64,000 nt of DNA, taken from Trileptium ribeirensis (lineage: Eukaryota > Nematoda > Enoplea > Enoplida > Thoracostomopsidae). How positions within the stretch are numbered: the stretch's first letter is position 1; every line of letters begins with the position of its first letter. Of the stretch, positions 1-11,750 are shown piece after piece. The position numbers and the translations under genes were made by a program. Below the pieces are notes generated by a model, which saw nothing but the letters and a program-made list of their open reading frames with translations, was not told the DNA's origin and made no database searches. Where the stretch lies: the NCBI GenBank assembly GCA_030248225.1, contig JASANE010000920.1, positions 17,779 through 81,778 of the forward strand, in the 5' to 3' direction.

Positions 1-1437
1 ATATGGCATTAAACAATAAAATCAACGTGGTTATATAACACTATATTCTCATTGTTGACCTCTAACAAACAAAAAACCTGCTTTTCAAAAATTTTGAAAT
101 TTTAACTTTTTTGGGGTGTGTTTTAAACTTTGGCTCATAGCTTGAAAACGACAGCTATGACAAAAATATTTAAAAACAGTGGTGTGGCTTTCGATCAGAA
201 CATTTCGGTACTGTGTCTGTTTTTCGCTGCGAAGTCTCTATCGCAGGATATAGGTCACGAAAAATAAATACCCTTTGAGCTATTCCAAATTCCAAAAGCT
301 GCTAAATGGCTAAATTCCAAAAGCGACCGTTGAACCCTTTGAGCTTCACTTTAACCAGAAAGACGTGGTCGTCGGGTTTAGCGTCTAATGAGATGGACAA
401 ATAGACTTAATGTGTCATCAAAACATTGTGAAGATCGTTCCTTTCGGTGATAAGTTATGATGTCCACAAACGGACAAAAAAAATTTTTTACAATTTTTGA
501 GGCTAGCAAAGCTGTATGTGGAAACTCCTCTTGCCCCATTGCCATAAACTCGGTCAAGGATTCGTGACACCTTAGAAACAAATTTATTCCATAATCCCTC
601 ACCAGTTAAAATGTTTACATATTCCTTTCGTAACACTGACTACGTGATACCATCCGCTCAGGTCAAAGTGGCGATTGATGACGTTGCAAACTGATCTTTC
701 TTATCTCGCTTCAAACACATACGAAGACAAAATGTATCACAAAAGATTAACTGAAACGGTACAATAATTTTCAGCACATTTAAGAACCACAGACCTGGAG
801 TGTTCAAAAACAGAAATTCAAGGACATTAATTTTTTTCTCATGATTTTCTCGCACCAGTCAAAAAAGAATCTTTGTGGCTTTTAGTTTACACAACTGCTG
901 TAATACACGGGCATGTTCAAATAGAGAGATTTGGGCCCCAGGTACTTCGACTTTCCCAGTTCCCCAAGTAAATTTTGGTGTACCGTCGTTCATGCTCTTT
1001 CTGTGAGATTAATAAAACAAATTTCTACGAAGTGCAAAATATGCGAATTTTCCTTAATTTCAGTGAAAAATCCAAAAAAATCGAAAAAACCTCTATTTCT
1101 TGATATTCACAACTTATTGCTATCGGTCCTTAAATTCCACATTCCGACATTTTGCGACAGCTACAGCACGTTACGCCCCCTCCACAGCTCAACTGTTTTT
1201 CCACGGATTTACAGTTATCCATGTTGCGAACTGGATTGATTCCTCAAGTCCTGCCTCCGCGTATAATTTTGACAGTTTGAAGAAGCCAGATATCCAGGTC
1301 TCGACACTTATGAAGTAACACACAACGGTATTGCAATAGATTTGCTAAATCACTGACGGTTGAAATTAGAAAGATTTGGAGTAAATTTAAACAAGACGAA
1401 ACCGATAGTCACCGCCATAATACTTGAAAGTATATTC
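1..1437. other. Intergenic, AT-rich
   Basis: No supported gene. Short ORFs exist on both strands but have no recognisable domain, promoter or polyadenylation context. Positions 100-250 vaguely resemble 3985-4110 (a run about a 'cat-agct-cgaaaac' stretch followed by a CGCTGC-containing segment), so this may be a very old repeat copy. Confidence 0.6.
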
Positions 1438-1590
1438 CATGATTTATGAAATAAATCATGCCTTGTTTGAAAAAGGTAACAAAATTTAACCTGACATAAA
1501 ACCGAATTATATGTCAGGAACAGCTAACCTGGATTTATGTCCAAGTGGCATGTACCGACAAAAGTTGGAATGTTGTGTTGACACAACACA
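1438..1590. repeat. Cluster of three short perfect hairpins
   Basis: Three inverted repeats lie within about 150 bp. Positions 1438-1460 pair CATGATTTAT with ATAAATCATG around a 3-nt loop. Positions 1490-1518 pair CCTGACAT with ATGTCAGG. Positions 1571-1590 form the near-palindrome TGTTGTGT-TG-ACACAACA. They could be remnants of MITE ends, binding sites, or chance in AT-rich DNA. No coding sequence adjoins them. Confidence 0.5.
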
Positions 1591-1592
1591 GA

Positions 1593-3640
1593 AACACTAC
1601 GCAAACATATCGACACCGCAACGTGCAAAGTATTTCACAATCATGTTGATTTTGGTTCCTCTTAGCAAGGCTTCCAAACTACATTAAGAATATAAAGCTT
1701 GAGGACCGATGTCTTCGGATTTGAGCTTAGAAACCTTAGAAATTATTAGATAACAAATCAAAACGTTTATGTAGAAATGTTAACAGAACTACGATCGCCC
1801 TTGTAATTTTCATGCCATTTCAAAAATTTAGTACAGCACATTTTATCTAACAGGACCCTTAAATCTACTCAGTGTCAAGGTTTTCCGCGTTTGAAATAGT
1901 CTGGAAATGAGATTTTGGAAACAGTGGTGCATTATATAATTTTAAAACACATCACTCATTTAAGTGAACATTGCACAAATTGTCCTTTACAAAACAGTTA
2001 ACTGCTAAAACTACCCTTGTGTATCACCTAGACTAAAGTCTTTCGTTACGATCAATATCTGTTAGCAAATACATATAGTCAGGTAATAGTTTAGTGAGTA
2101 ATCTCTTTTGAAATAATTTAAACTTTTTTAAGTTATAAATTAAATTACTAAATTATCGCGGCCATGTTTACATCATATAACACGAGACACCGCAGGTAAT
2201 CACTTTGTACCTAATAATATATCGTCATGCATATGTGAACAAATTAACGTCATGATCCCAATCACGATATGAGTGCTACTGCATTTTTTGATCAAGTTCA
2301 CGACTTGTATACAATCATACAACAAATATCTAAATATTTTTGTTTGGTATAGTCAAATCACCTCTCCGCAAATTTGAAATATCATTGAGTATAACCAGTT
2401 CATGATTTTTTTATCACCTACAAATATTGGACTAATATCCAGTGTCATATCGTCCCGCTGCGGTCATAAGCCACCTGATCGTTCTGCAATATTTTTCCGG
2501 GCTTCCGAAGATATGTTTTCTGCCTTTATGAAATTTCTACCATCAGATCTTGGGTAAAATGAATTGGTAAAATAATATAACCAAGAAGTCGAGAATACGT
2601 AGCAAAACTAACTATTGGTTGCAAAAATCAATAATTATATACAATATAACTAAAAAATAGAAAAAAACAATTACTAAATGTGCCTTTAGGCGTCAAATTT
2701 ACGAACAGACAGGACAATCAAATAGTTTGTTTATGAAGTAGGTATCTTATTTATGACTGATGAAAACTTATAACAACAATTGAGACCAAATTAGCGTGAG
2801 ATCAAACTATGACCAATGCAACTATTTCTGAAAATTTACCAAAATCAAGATAACTGTAATGATTGCAAGATTTTAAATATGGAATTGCAAAACGAGTTGT
2901 ATTATAGTAAAAGTACTGTTATCTGTTAGGCATATTACAGTGCTGGCCTAAGAAAGACCCCAGCAACTGCTATAAACCATATGCCTCGTTGCATTAAAAC
3001 ACGCTAAAATTTGATAATTTCTGTAACTAAATGTCGCGGCTCAATTTAGAAGAGCCCAAAGTTTAAATAATAAGGCTCCTAGGTTTATGCATTAACAAAT
3101 AATGTTCAGCTGGAAAGGAAAGCTTTAGCACGATCATGAATAAAGCTAAGATTCGACAAACATTTAGGCAACCAGAACTCCATGGTGCTTAACTGCTTAG
3201 TTAAAAGTGAGACAATAATAGATCGAAGATAGGTAAATTATCCAAGTTAACACTAATTACTCTGGCAGCCGGGCATGCGTAGCGAGTGTTGCTTGACTCT
3301 CTTCACCGTTCAGTCACTATTTTTATGTTCCAAGTTTTTCATCATCCTCATTTCATCTCCCAGAAAGCCAATAATAAAAACATCAACACCCACTAAGGGC
3401 AATATCAATTTCAGCACATATCATCAATTTTCAAGCACCTTTAATGATGCAAAAGTAAACTCATCCTGCGAACATCGGCTATCTTATTTCACATAAATTT
3501 TTTTATGGAACCCTTTTTGGCGATTTGAAATTTAATGAAAAACTGGTCACGAATGCACTGGTCTATGATTGAAATATGGCCATTTTATAAAGGCGAAAAT
3601 TCCAGGAAAATTGCAGAAACCTTTACAGACTATAATTTAC
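1593..3640. other. Intergenic, nothing recognised
   Basis: AT-rich sequence without a supported gene or clear repeat. The ORF at 3275-3496 (+) has no recognisable domain. Confidence 0.6.
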
Positions 3641-3649
3641 CCAACGAAA

Positions 3650-4300
3650 GTTTTGCGGGCTTTGTTGGCAAACATTATAAACTAAACTATATATAGCACC
3701 AATTTCTTTATGAAATGATGTTAAATTTGTTCTGCACAAAGTTGAATCGAAATCCTAATCTGATAGGCATTCCAGAATAGTTTTGCAAAATGGAAATAGC
3801 CAAAGAAAGCTCTATTCTAATAGACGTCGTAACTTCTGGCACCCCGTTTTGATTTTGCAAATTTTTGGTTAGCCAAAAATAGAGCCAAATTCCATATTTT
3901 TGCACAACAAGGGTTTACGATTCGAATTCGGTTATTACGATGAAATTTATAAATCATAACTTAAAAATATTGGGTTTTGAGCGTCATTTATCCATGTTGT
4001 AGGCTTCTAACATTCATTTTTACTTATGTCATAGCTCGAAAACAAATGCTCCAACAAAAATTGCATAATTTCAACGTTGTTGCGCTCGCTGCAGGGATGG
4101 AGATCTCTTGTTGAAGCTACATTATTCTGGCAAGAGTATAAGATAAAAATTTGAGAAACTGCAAAAAACCGAAACCAAATTGATTTTAAATCGTGCCGGC
4201 TTTGTGAGAATTTTGCTAAGAAATAAGTAGCGCAACACAAACACAAAGATAAGGTCCACAACTGTTAAATTGTATTACTCGTCGAATGAGAAAATCTTAC
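3650..4300 (-). repeat. Old interspersed repeat, related to 6660-6800
   Basis: The stretch near 3890-3945 and the stretch near 6730-6780 share an order of short blocks: TTTTT, (C)AAGGGTT, a GATTCGAATTCGG-like block, then TTACGA / TTACAA. Both lie beside minus-strand chance ORFs. The match is diverged and its boundaries cannot be set by eye. Confidence 0.35.
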
Positions 4301-5784
4301 GAAAATCCATCTAGCAAATAGTTATGCGTGCTACTACGAGCGAAAATGTTTTGCACAAATATTGAGCAGCATTTGAGCAATTTATAAGCGTCGAGAATTT
4401 GGTAACACTAAGTAGAGCTTAAATCCACTATCTCAGTGTTTTCATCAGCAAAGGTTTTTTAACCTATTGTGAATTCGTTATAGGATACAAAACTACAAGA
4501 CAACTTTTAGAAGGTATTCATTATTTGCCTTTCACGCCAAAGCATATACACTCACATGATATATACCACTTAAACTGGACCGGTCAAGTATACTAGTCTT
4601 AATCAACTACACTTATCGCGTTAACGATTTCTTTCTTGCCACCGTGAATGGCCACACCGAGATCAAACGAAAAAGCATTTATACCGCCGTACGGATTGAG
4701 AATAAATAGCAGTTAAAATAATACACGCAAACACAGGCTCAAATGATGTTCGCTCAACCATTTTGGAACTACGACCGCATAGTTTGAGGAATAATGAAAT
4801 CGTAAAAAACTTGTTTGTAAGTAAACTGGCACCGTAAAATTCTTGTTTGCATGCCAGATAAATAAATTATCATATTCACATTTACGAAATGCACTTAATT
4901 GTTTCACAGAGGCCCGTTGGTATTCCGAACTCTTAGACTTAACGTCCACCATCTGGCTTTTTAACGGTGGGGGTGGGGACACCACCCCCCTGCTCTCCAA
5001 ATTCCCCCATGTTTGTGATATTTTCCCCCATGTCCGTCCCGTCCACCAACTAAATCCAAAGATACTTTATGTCTCAAAATTTGTGTTTTTTGTATACAAA
5101 ATGTTTTTAAACATTAATTACCGCTATTTATAATGCTAAAACGTCGTTTTATAGCTTGGACATATATACATGGCCATAAAACTACATGAAAATATGGAAA
5201 AATTTAGAATTTTTAAGGAAAATTTATTCCCACCCCCGCTTTGGAATTCCAGTAACTTCCCCTCCGCATTTTCGGAGGTCTGTGGACAGTCCAATCATTC
5301 ATATAAAATCAACTCGAGATTAACCAAGGCCGAATGTTGCCAAGGAGTCACTATAACTGATCTTGCTCCCCGACAAAATGAAGCATAATACTAGTGATAG
5401 TAGCATAATACTAGTAAATACTAGTGATGCAACCTGAGGAAAATTTTCGTTCCACCGGATCTATGATCCAGGTCGATCAACTCAAAAATTAATTTTGAGC
5501 TAACAAACGTAAACCATGTTATCCAATCATGTAGTTGCCCACTAAGGTTTACCTTAGAAACTAATTAGACTTACGCCCTATATACAAAGGAATTGCAGTA
5601 ACAAGGCAAGTCTCAGTGCCAACTTCCACATGGTACGCTCGCCCAAAATCTCCTGTTATATTCTGAGTGTGACTGAAACGAGCGAAACGAAGAACTCTTA
5701 CTGCTAGAATAGTAGAAAAATTTGACAATGTCAGTTATTGAGGATTTTGAAGGTAGTACGCATAATGCGTGACTAAAATTATTG
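4301..5784. other. Intergenic with a C-rich patch
   Basis: No supported gene. A G/C-homopolymer-rich patch at about 4967-5060 (runs of G, then repeated CCCCCATGT) and a smaller one near 5228-5270 stand out from the AT-rich background. They resemble the C-rich patches of the repeat near 35660 and 31600. ORFs crossing it are low complexity. Confidence 0.45.
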
Positions 5785-6286
5785 CGGCGTTCATGTCATA
5801 CTGTCCCGTCTGTTTGGAACTTTTGTCCCCCTGTAGTCGTGACCCTACCGTATAAACAGCCAGGGTGACACCCATAATGTATAATCAATTTCCGAGGGTG
5901 TACGACGCACCTTTAGCTACTACATTTCTTCTTTACAGTATAGCACACACCCTTAGCTACCAATTTGGCGCGAATTAACTGCAATGGACACCGTCTGTAG
6001 CTAATGCGATCTCTTAGTTAACTGTTATATGCAGTTTTTTTCAAATTCTCGCTATTTATGTCTAGGCCATCAGAACGTTGATAGAATAATGCCGCACACT
6101 GACAACAAAACTGCAAGAAGACACTGTGTGCTTGACACAGTTGAGAATTGACAATACCACTAGCTAGATAACTTTGAAAAAATTTATGAAAAACATGAGG
6201 GTGTTTAAGGCACCCTGTTATCGACAGTGTGACTTACACTGTGTAGTGTATATAGGTTCCAAATGTTGGGGACATTATAACGTGAT
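5785..6286. mobile_element. MITE family 1, copy A (~500 bp)
   Basis: A non-autonomous DNA element. Its left end (GCGTTCATGTCATACTGTCC) and its right end (GGGGACATTATAACGTGAT) are imperfect inverted complements. The interior matches copy B at 38205-38687 in order: a 'CCCTACCGTATA-ACAGCCAGGGTGACAC' region, a GAGGGTGTACGAC region, an AATTTGGCGCGAATTAACTG block and a CTTGACAC block. It contains several imperfect GTGTC...GACAC palindromes. There is no coding capacity. The transposase family is not determined. Confidence 0.8.
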
Positions 6287-6339
6287 TAAGATGAACTCAC
6301 GAACTATTCTATTTTGCCATTTAACATAAGAATTGTGAC

Positions 6340-7700
6340 GGCACGCTTTTTGTTCCATTGTAATTCCACGCAAAATTGATCGTGGATACGCTATTCTTCG
6401 ACTGAGATTAAGCCATTTTGCCTTCGCAAAAGTAAGAAAAAATTATCCAAAATTTTGAGGACGAAAAATTTGTGGAATTATAATTAAGCACAGTTTTGGT
6501 CGTAAACACCAAGAGCTTAACTATATCATCGATTTCTTTGTGACGACACTATTGCATTGATTTTGTTTGTTGACACTGAAAAATAAGAAATGCATAGTTG
6601 ACAGGTTTTAGCGAACCGAATTTCTGCAATTAAAAAATCGCTAAAATTCCACTCGAACGCAAGGTGAAATTTCCCACACTTCCATCGGATTCTGCCATTT
6701 TTCGCTAGGGAAAAATCGAACAAAATTCAGCAATTTTTCTGTAGCAAGGGTTGTAATTCGATATCGGTGATTACAAAATAGGATAGTTGGTGCGAATAAC
6801 TTAAGTTTAGTGAAACATAACGCATAATTATCTTTACACCATAGGATTGATTCGTCCAATACCTAATTTGAAAGCTTGAAATCTCAATTTTTGCTTCTTT
6901 GGACGCAAACTTGATTCTAACATCTTTCTCCCAATAAATCGGGCCAAAGAAATATGGCAAAAATCACATTAGCTGTACTGTATTACTCAGGCATTACTTG
7001 TCGACGCCTGAGCAGATTGATTTGGGCAATAACTCATTTGAAAGCTTGAAATATATATTTTTGCTCTTTAGCTTGGCACAAATCAGATTCTAACATCTTT
7101 CTCCCAATAAAGCGGGCCAAATGGGCAGCGTCCCAAAGAGGCTCGAAATATCACAATAATTTGTATCTAGATAACAGGTTCAGATATCTGGGTGAAATTG
7201 GGCTCATTTTGTTGAGCAAATAAACCTGTATAAGCCAGTATGTAATACTCTATTACGCTGCTTTTAGGACGTAAAATTTGGGTCAAATGGGGTTTTAAAA
7301 TCGCGATACATTCTATGTATCTGCATATAGTGTACTGATATTGTTGTTATTTACGTTGCACGTTTGGGTCAAAATAAGTTTTGAAATAGGCCCACGAGAC
7401 CAAAAATATGTAAAAACAGCATTATATACGTATCCGCTAGAGATATAAATTTTGTTGTCATTTTGTAGAGTATTTCATCCTCAGTTTATCTTCGCATTAT
7501 TTCCGCTGCAGGGTTGATTCAAAACGAGTTTTTGAATGTGACCATATTGCATTCAAGATTATGCCCTTCTGACCCAATCGTTATGTAGATACACATACCT
7601 AACATTCGGGTATATAGCATCAACTGTTCAAGCAAAATGGTGTAAATTCGGCTAGTTTTGTACTTTGATGCTCAATATAGCTGTGTATTTCTCTTTAAAT
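6340..7700. repeat. Diverged tandem repeat region (~170 bp units)
   Basis: Two clear units lie at about 6847-6957 and 7017-7132. Both contain TTTGAAAGCTTGAAAT, then ATTCTAACATCTTTCTCCCA, then ATAAA(T/G)CGGGCCAAA. Farther on, a weaker reiteration of a TTTGGGTCAAA(A/T) block occurs near 7275, 7365 and 7510. No gene is supported; minus ORFs at 6526-6960 are shadows of this repeat. Confidence 0.55.
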
Positions 7701-8377
7701 TGGACATTGAACACTGAGAATTCACCGCCTTGGCGATAAGGCAAGCACCTTGGTTACTGAATATTTGATTCCGCAGTTCTACAGTTCTATATTTTGGGAA
7801 TTTTGGTGGAAGTACTTATTTTTAGAAGCACTTTTAACTTACATCATGTGTAGACAAATATCGTAAGGCATTTAAGGAATTACACAGCAACCCTTAGTCT
7901 TTTAATATTAAATTTTATTTGGGAACAAATTTATGGAATTTATAGCTCTGGTTACAAAAATTTCCATGATCTGCATAGGTGCAGCAATCCGTACAGACAA
8001 ATTAAAATTTGGTAAGGACCGGTGCTGAGGTCATCACTAGTGCTTACACAGCCAGACCTGGATCAGTAGCCACAAGACGTGGATCTCTTATCTGAGCAGA
8101 AGTCAGTAAATATAACAGAGAACGTTAAATTTTATTATATTGTCTAGGTTGTACAGACGCGACTAATCATTAATTCTTTCGTTCAATCATGATAAACGCA
8201 TGATGCTGTCATTTCTAAAATCTATATTTTCTGCAGAAAAAGTTAAAACAGTAGCATGCTATATTTTGAAGCGAGCTTACCATTCGATACCAAGGTACAA
8301 ATTCAATAGGTGGAATTTAAATTAATGTCTATGCAGATGGCCTCCTGTTTTCAACATCCTTTCATCACTGTTGAATA
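7701..8377. other. Intergenic, nothing recognised
   Basis: AT-rich sequence between the tandem-repeat region and the tRNA-derived array. No gene or clear repeat was seen. Confidence 0.5.
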
Positions 8378-8409
8378 TGGTGGTTTTGGAAGTGTTGTGA
8401 AGTCGAGCA

Positions 8410-8485
8410 GCCATAGCTCAGTCGATAGATAGCGTACTAGCGGATCCAAAGGCAGGAGATCGCGGATTTGAATCCCACCCTAGCC
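8410..8485 (+). promoter_or_regulatory. Best-preserved tRNA-like head, unit 1 (A and B boxes)
   Basis: The A-box-like TAGCTCAGTCGATAGA and the B-box-like GGATTTGAATCC have tRNA-like spacing. This is the internal RNA polymerase III promoter expected of a tRNA-derived SINE. The cloverleaf is imperfect, so a functional tRNA gene is unlikely. Confidence 0.6.
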
Positions 8486-10054
8486 CATCTCAAACATTAT
8501 CGCTAAGCCTAAATGAAAACTTTTGGCCATCTAACACGAAGGACGTTGGACTAGATTGGTGTCTAATGTCGCCTTGCCAAACGTAAACGTACCTGCGCCC
8601 TTCGCCATATATGTGTTGCCACAGCAGCCTTCAATTTTATAAACTGTTGTAATCGCTGATCCGATTATGAAATATGTATACTGAATATAAGGTACGAAAT
8701 ATATGGTAACATAAATAACAACATGGTCAGTTGTAGGACATGTAGAAGGTGAAAATATAAAATATAGCGGCTTCCTGACTGTTGTAAAGTCGAGCAGGGA
8801 AAGTTCAGTCGGTATACATCATGCTTGCGCATCCAAATCCCGCAGTTGCACCATGTTTCAGCCATCCGATTTTCACATCTTTTCGTCGCTGTCAAATATC
8901 GGCTTTATTGCTGCTGTGAAGTTGGACAAGAATAGCTCAGTCGGTAGAGAGCCTTCTTGCAGATCCAAAGGCAGGAGCTCGTGGATTGGAATCCAACTCC
9001 GGTCCAACTTTACTGCCGGCTGCTTTTTACATCTTTTCGTATTTCTTGGACATATGGGCGTTTTATAGATGTTGTTAAGTCGAGCAGGGACAGCTCAGGT
9101 GGTAGAGCTCATGATTGCCCATCCAAATCCAAAAGGTCGTCTTCCAATTCACACAGATAGGCTCACAATTAAAAATTACATACCTAACATGAAAGTCGTA
9201 TGAGAAGGTTGGATGCTTCTGCCGCAATACCGAATCCAAGGCTAAAGTAATCTTGAGCAGAGTAACCCTGACAGGCCTAAATAAAATATAGGCCATGCCG
9301 TTGCTGATATACTAAGACTAGGATTTAGTCTAAGCTTAGGTAATTATATGCTACAAATTATGTGCATTAATACTAAGCCTAAGTCGAGAGGCTGCCACTG
9401 CCCCTCTCCGAGAACCCTCGTTCTAAACCATGTTCCTTTTCTAATGTTGTATCGTAACGCCCTTCAGGGTTACTTCCGCCGCACAAAGAACAATGTCTGC
9501 GCGCCACCACAACATATGTGTGGCCTAACATCTAAAAGCTTAACGGCTCTTACAGCTGATCCGATTATGGAATAAAATATATGCATACATTGCATGCATA
9601 TATAGGTATGTATTATATGGTTGCATAAAAAAACAAAAAACCCGCGGTGTGCCTTGTGCAAGGCAGCACGTCGAATATGGTGGCTTTCTAAGTGTTGTGA
9701 AGACGTGCAGGGATAACTCAGTTGGAAGGGCGCCTGCTCTCGGATTTCAGGACAGGTGATCGTGGGCTCGAATAACACTCTAGCCCAACATTTCAACAAA
9801 TTGCTTTTAACATCATGGAGTTTGTACAAGGGGGGTCGGATTAGTCAGCGAAATAAAAATCATGCCAGCGCCCCTTTGCTAAGTGCCCTATCTTAACGGC
9901 TAACGGCTTAACTGGTCCTTATAAGATTCGACTATGAAAAATATCGCACACATACGAAAAACTGTGAAAAATATTAATATATTGTTAATATATATAAATA
10001 AAAAACCAGTGGTAGGCCTTGAGGGAGACAAAGAACGCGGCATACAGAAGCTTT

Positions 10055-10150
10055 ATAACAGTTGTGTCGTCGGTCAGGGATAGCTTAGAGCGCCTACTTC
10101 CAGACCTAAAGGAAGGAACATTGTCGTGGGTTCGAATCTCAACCAAGCCG
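10055..10150 (+). promoter_or_regulatory. tRNA-like head, unit 6
   Basis: GATAGCTTAGAGCGCC is a decayed A box; GTGGGTTCGAATCTC is a strong B box. It is the last head of the array and follows an AT-rich tail at 9966-10005. Confidence 0.55.
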
Positions 10151-10240
10151 AACTTTCAGGCGACTCTCTTTACTATCATTCCATCACCATACGCCGATCA
10201 TATACCTAAGAGTATTCATAATTTTGTACCAACATAAATA

Positions 10241-10808
10241 TGTTATGCATTGTAAAAGGTAAAATACGGTTATTTTCAACCTTATTAAATGAAAGAATCA
10301 GCAAAATGATTTATCTAAATAAACAACTGAAGTGATCAAAAACTATATTGGCAGCGTCTACTACATAATATCGCATTTTAATGTCAAAAGTTAAAACAAA
10401 GTGCTATGAAGGCAAAATTACTGAAATATATTTCGTCAATAGTTATAATGTCTTTGCCATCTGTATATAATAAAGCCTAAATATTTTTTAATTGTTGATC
10501 GGTTAAATATTAAATAAATGGAGGAAAAACAAAACTTGGAGGTAGTGGGGATAGGACGAAAGTTCGGGGGTTGCGTGAAGAGACAAAATCGGAAAACTTG
10601 TCATCATGACCTCTGGGTTTTATTTATTTCAAAATAAATTAAACTTAAACCCGTCTCCTGGAGTCACTATAGCAGAAGCATTCACATGTAACACTCAATT
10701 TTTTTGCAAATATAAAAGCCGAAAATTCGATTAATTACTTGAACTCAAAATAAAACATCGATGGCTTATACTTAATTACATACGCTTACTTAATATATAT
10801 ATTGCTGT
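10241..10808. other. Intergenic, nothing recognised
   Basis: AT-rich sequence with no gene and no clear repeat between the SINE-like array and the next interspersed repeat. Confidence 0.5.
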
Positions 10809-11750
10809 AGTGAAGCTCGCTTGCGAGCCAGAATTCGAGTGGTGAGAACAATCCCAAGAAGCAGAAGTGGGAAAAATATTTGCCACACAATATTTTTTAC
10901 ACTCGCAATGAGCTTGTCGGCCCAGAAAACCCCATATCCCCGACACTAAAACCAACAATAAACACACATTCAGGTGCTTTTTCCACGACTTCTCTCCAAA
11001 AATTGCGAAAACGTCATTTTTATGCCAAGTATGAACTAGAAGTGTAAAAAATATTTGTCCAACAATATTTTTAACACTTGCAATGAGTTTATCTGCCCAG
11101 AAAACCCCATATAAGACGGTAAAAGCAACAAAAAACACACATTTAGGTGCATTTCCCACGCTTTTCACCAAATATGAAATTTTGCGCCAACTATAAGCTT
11201 ATAGACTCCAGATTGGGAAGTAGTTGAAAAACTTCTTATATATCATTGGAAAGCCCTGGTAAACCTACATGGAATAGGCTATTAGTTTGCGGATACCTCG
11301 TGTACTTATTGAGAAAAGTCGCAAAAACTGGAGGGGGTGCCCGAAAAATGGCGCCAACTATAAGCTTATAGACTCCAGATTGGGAAGTAGTTGAAAAACT
11401 TCTTATATATCGTTGGAAAGCCCTAGTAAAGCTACATGGAATAGGCCTATTAGTTTGCGGATACCTCGTGTACTTATTGAGAAAATTCGCAAAAACTGGA
11501 GGGGGTGCCCGAAAAATGGGCCAAAATGACGTCATTTTGCCCCATAACTTTTCTCACGGCAAAAAATTCAAAAATCGAGCTCCGTCACTGCACATAAATC
11601 GACCATTGCGGATCGAATGAGCTATAGTGCATCAAAATCCGCCCAACTTTTATCGAGATCGAGGTGCGACACACACAGACACACACAGGCAGGATCTTCT
11701 CAACCCCCCTCCAGAGCCAAAATTGAAAATTCGCGTTCCACTCGAATTCA
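10809..11750 (+). mobile_element. Interspersed repeat family 2, copy 1 (inverted partner at 26.7 kb)
   Basis: Starts at GAAGCTCGCTTGCGAGCC and ends near TTCCACTCGAATTCAAGC. The termini share the inverted block AATTCGAGTGG. The reverse complement of 26683-27388 matches it over most of its length. Inside are two diverged ~175 bp units (about 10866-10990 and 11041-11165, each with AATATT...GCAATGAG...CCCAGAAAACC), a young 167 bp tandem duplication, and a CA-rich microsatellite at 11668-11692. ORFs are shadows. The superfamily is not determined. Confidence 0.8.
11184..11518 (+). repeat. Young tandem duplication, 2 x ~167 bp
   Basis: Unit 1 begins at 11184 and unit 2 at 11351, both with GCGCCAACTATAAGCTTATAG, and they differ at only a handful of bases. 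The inverted copy at 26.7-27.4 kb has one such start, so the duplication arose in this copy after dispersal or was lost from the other. Confidence 0.85.

Larger units (their letters stand above)
8378..10240 (+). repeat. Array of tRNA-derived SINE-like units
   Basis: Six occurrences of one linker-plus-head module start near 8378, 8758, 8895, 9052, 9674 and 10038. The linker resembles AATATGGTGGCTTT then GTTGTGAAGTCGAGCAG. The head resembles GATAGCTCAGTCGGTAGAG (a Pol III A box) and, 50-60 bp later in the better copies, a B box (GGATTTGAATCC near 8463, GGGTTCGAATCTC near 10128). Unit bodies share TTAACGGCTCTTACAGCTGATCCGATTATG-like DNA and AT-rich tails. Spacings are 380, 137, 157, 622 and 364 bp, so some units are truncated or fused. 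ORFs here are shadows. Confidence 0.8.

Noticed and set aside
9470..9829. 119-codon minus ORF
   Set aside because: Spans the tRNA-headed array and its AT-rich tail; shadow.
8410..10150. Functional tRNA genes
   Set aside because: A and B boxes are present but stems are mismatched and no clear anticodon loop fits; the tandem context indicates SINE-type derivatives.
10776..11171. 131-codon minus ORF with a similar protein at 27106-27456
   Set aside because: Similarity comes from the DNA repeat (family 2); internal duplication explains the repeated peptide, and the frame is not kept in both copies.
11236..11535. 99-codon ORF with repeated FRAPPPVFA...NKYTRYPQTN
   Set aside because: Translation of the 167 bp tandem duplication, whose unit length drifts between 167 and 168 bp; no independent evidence of coding.
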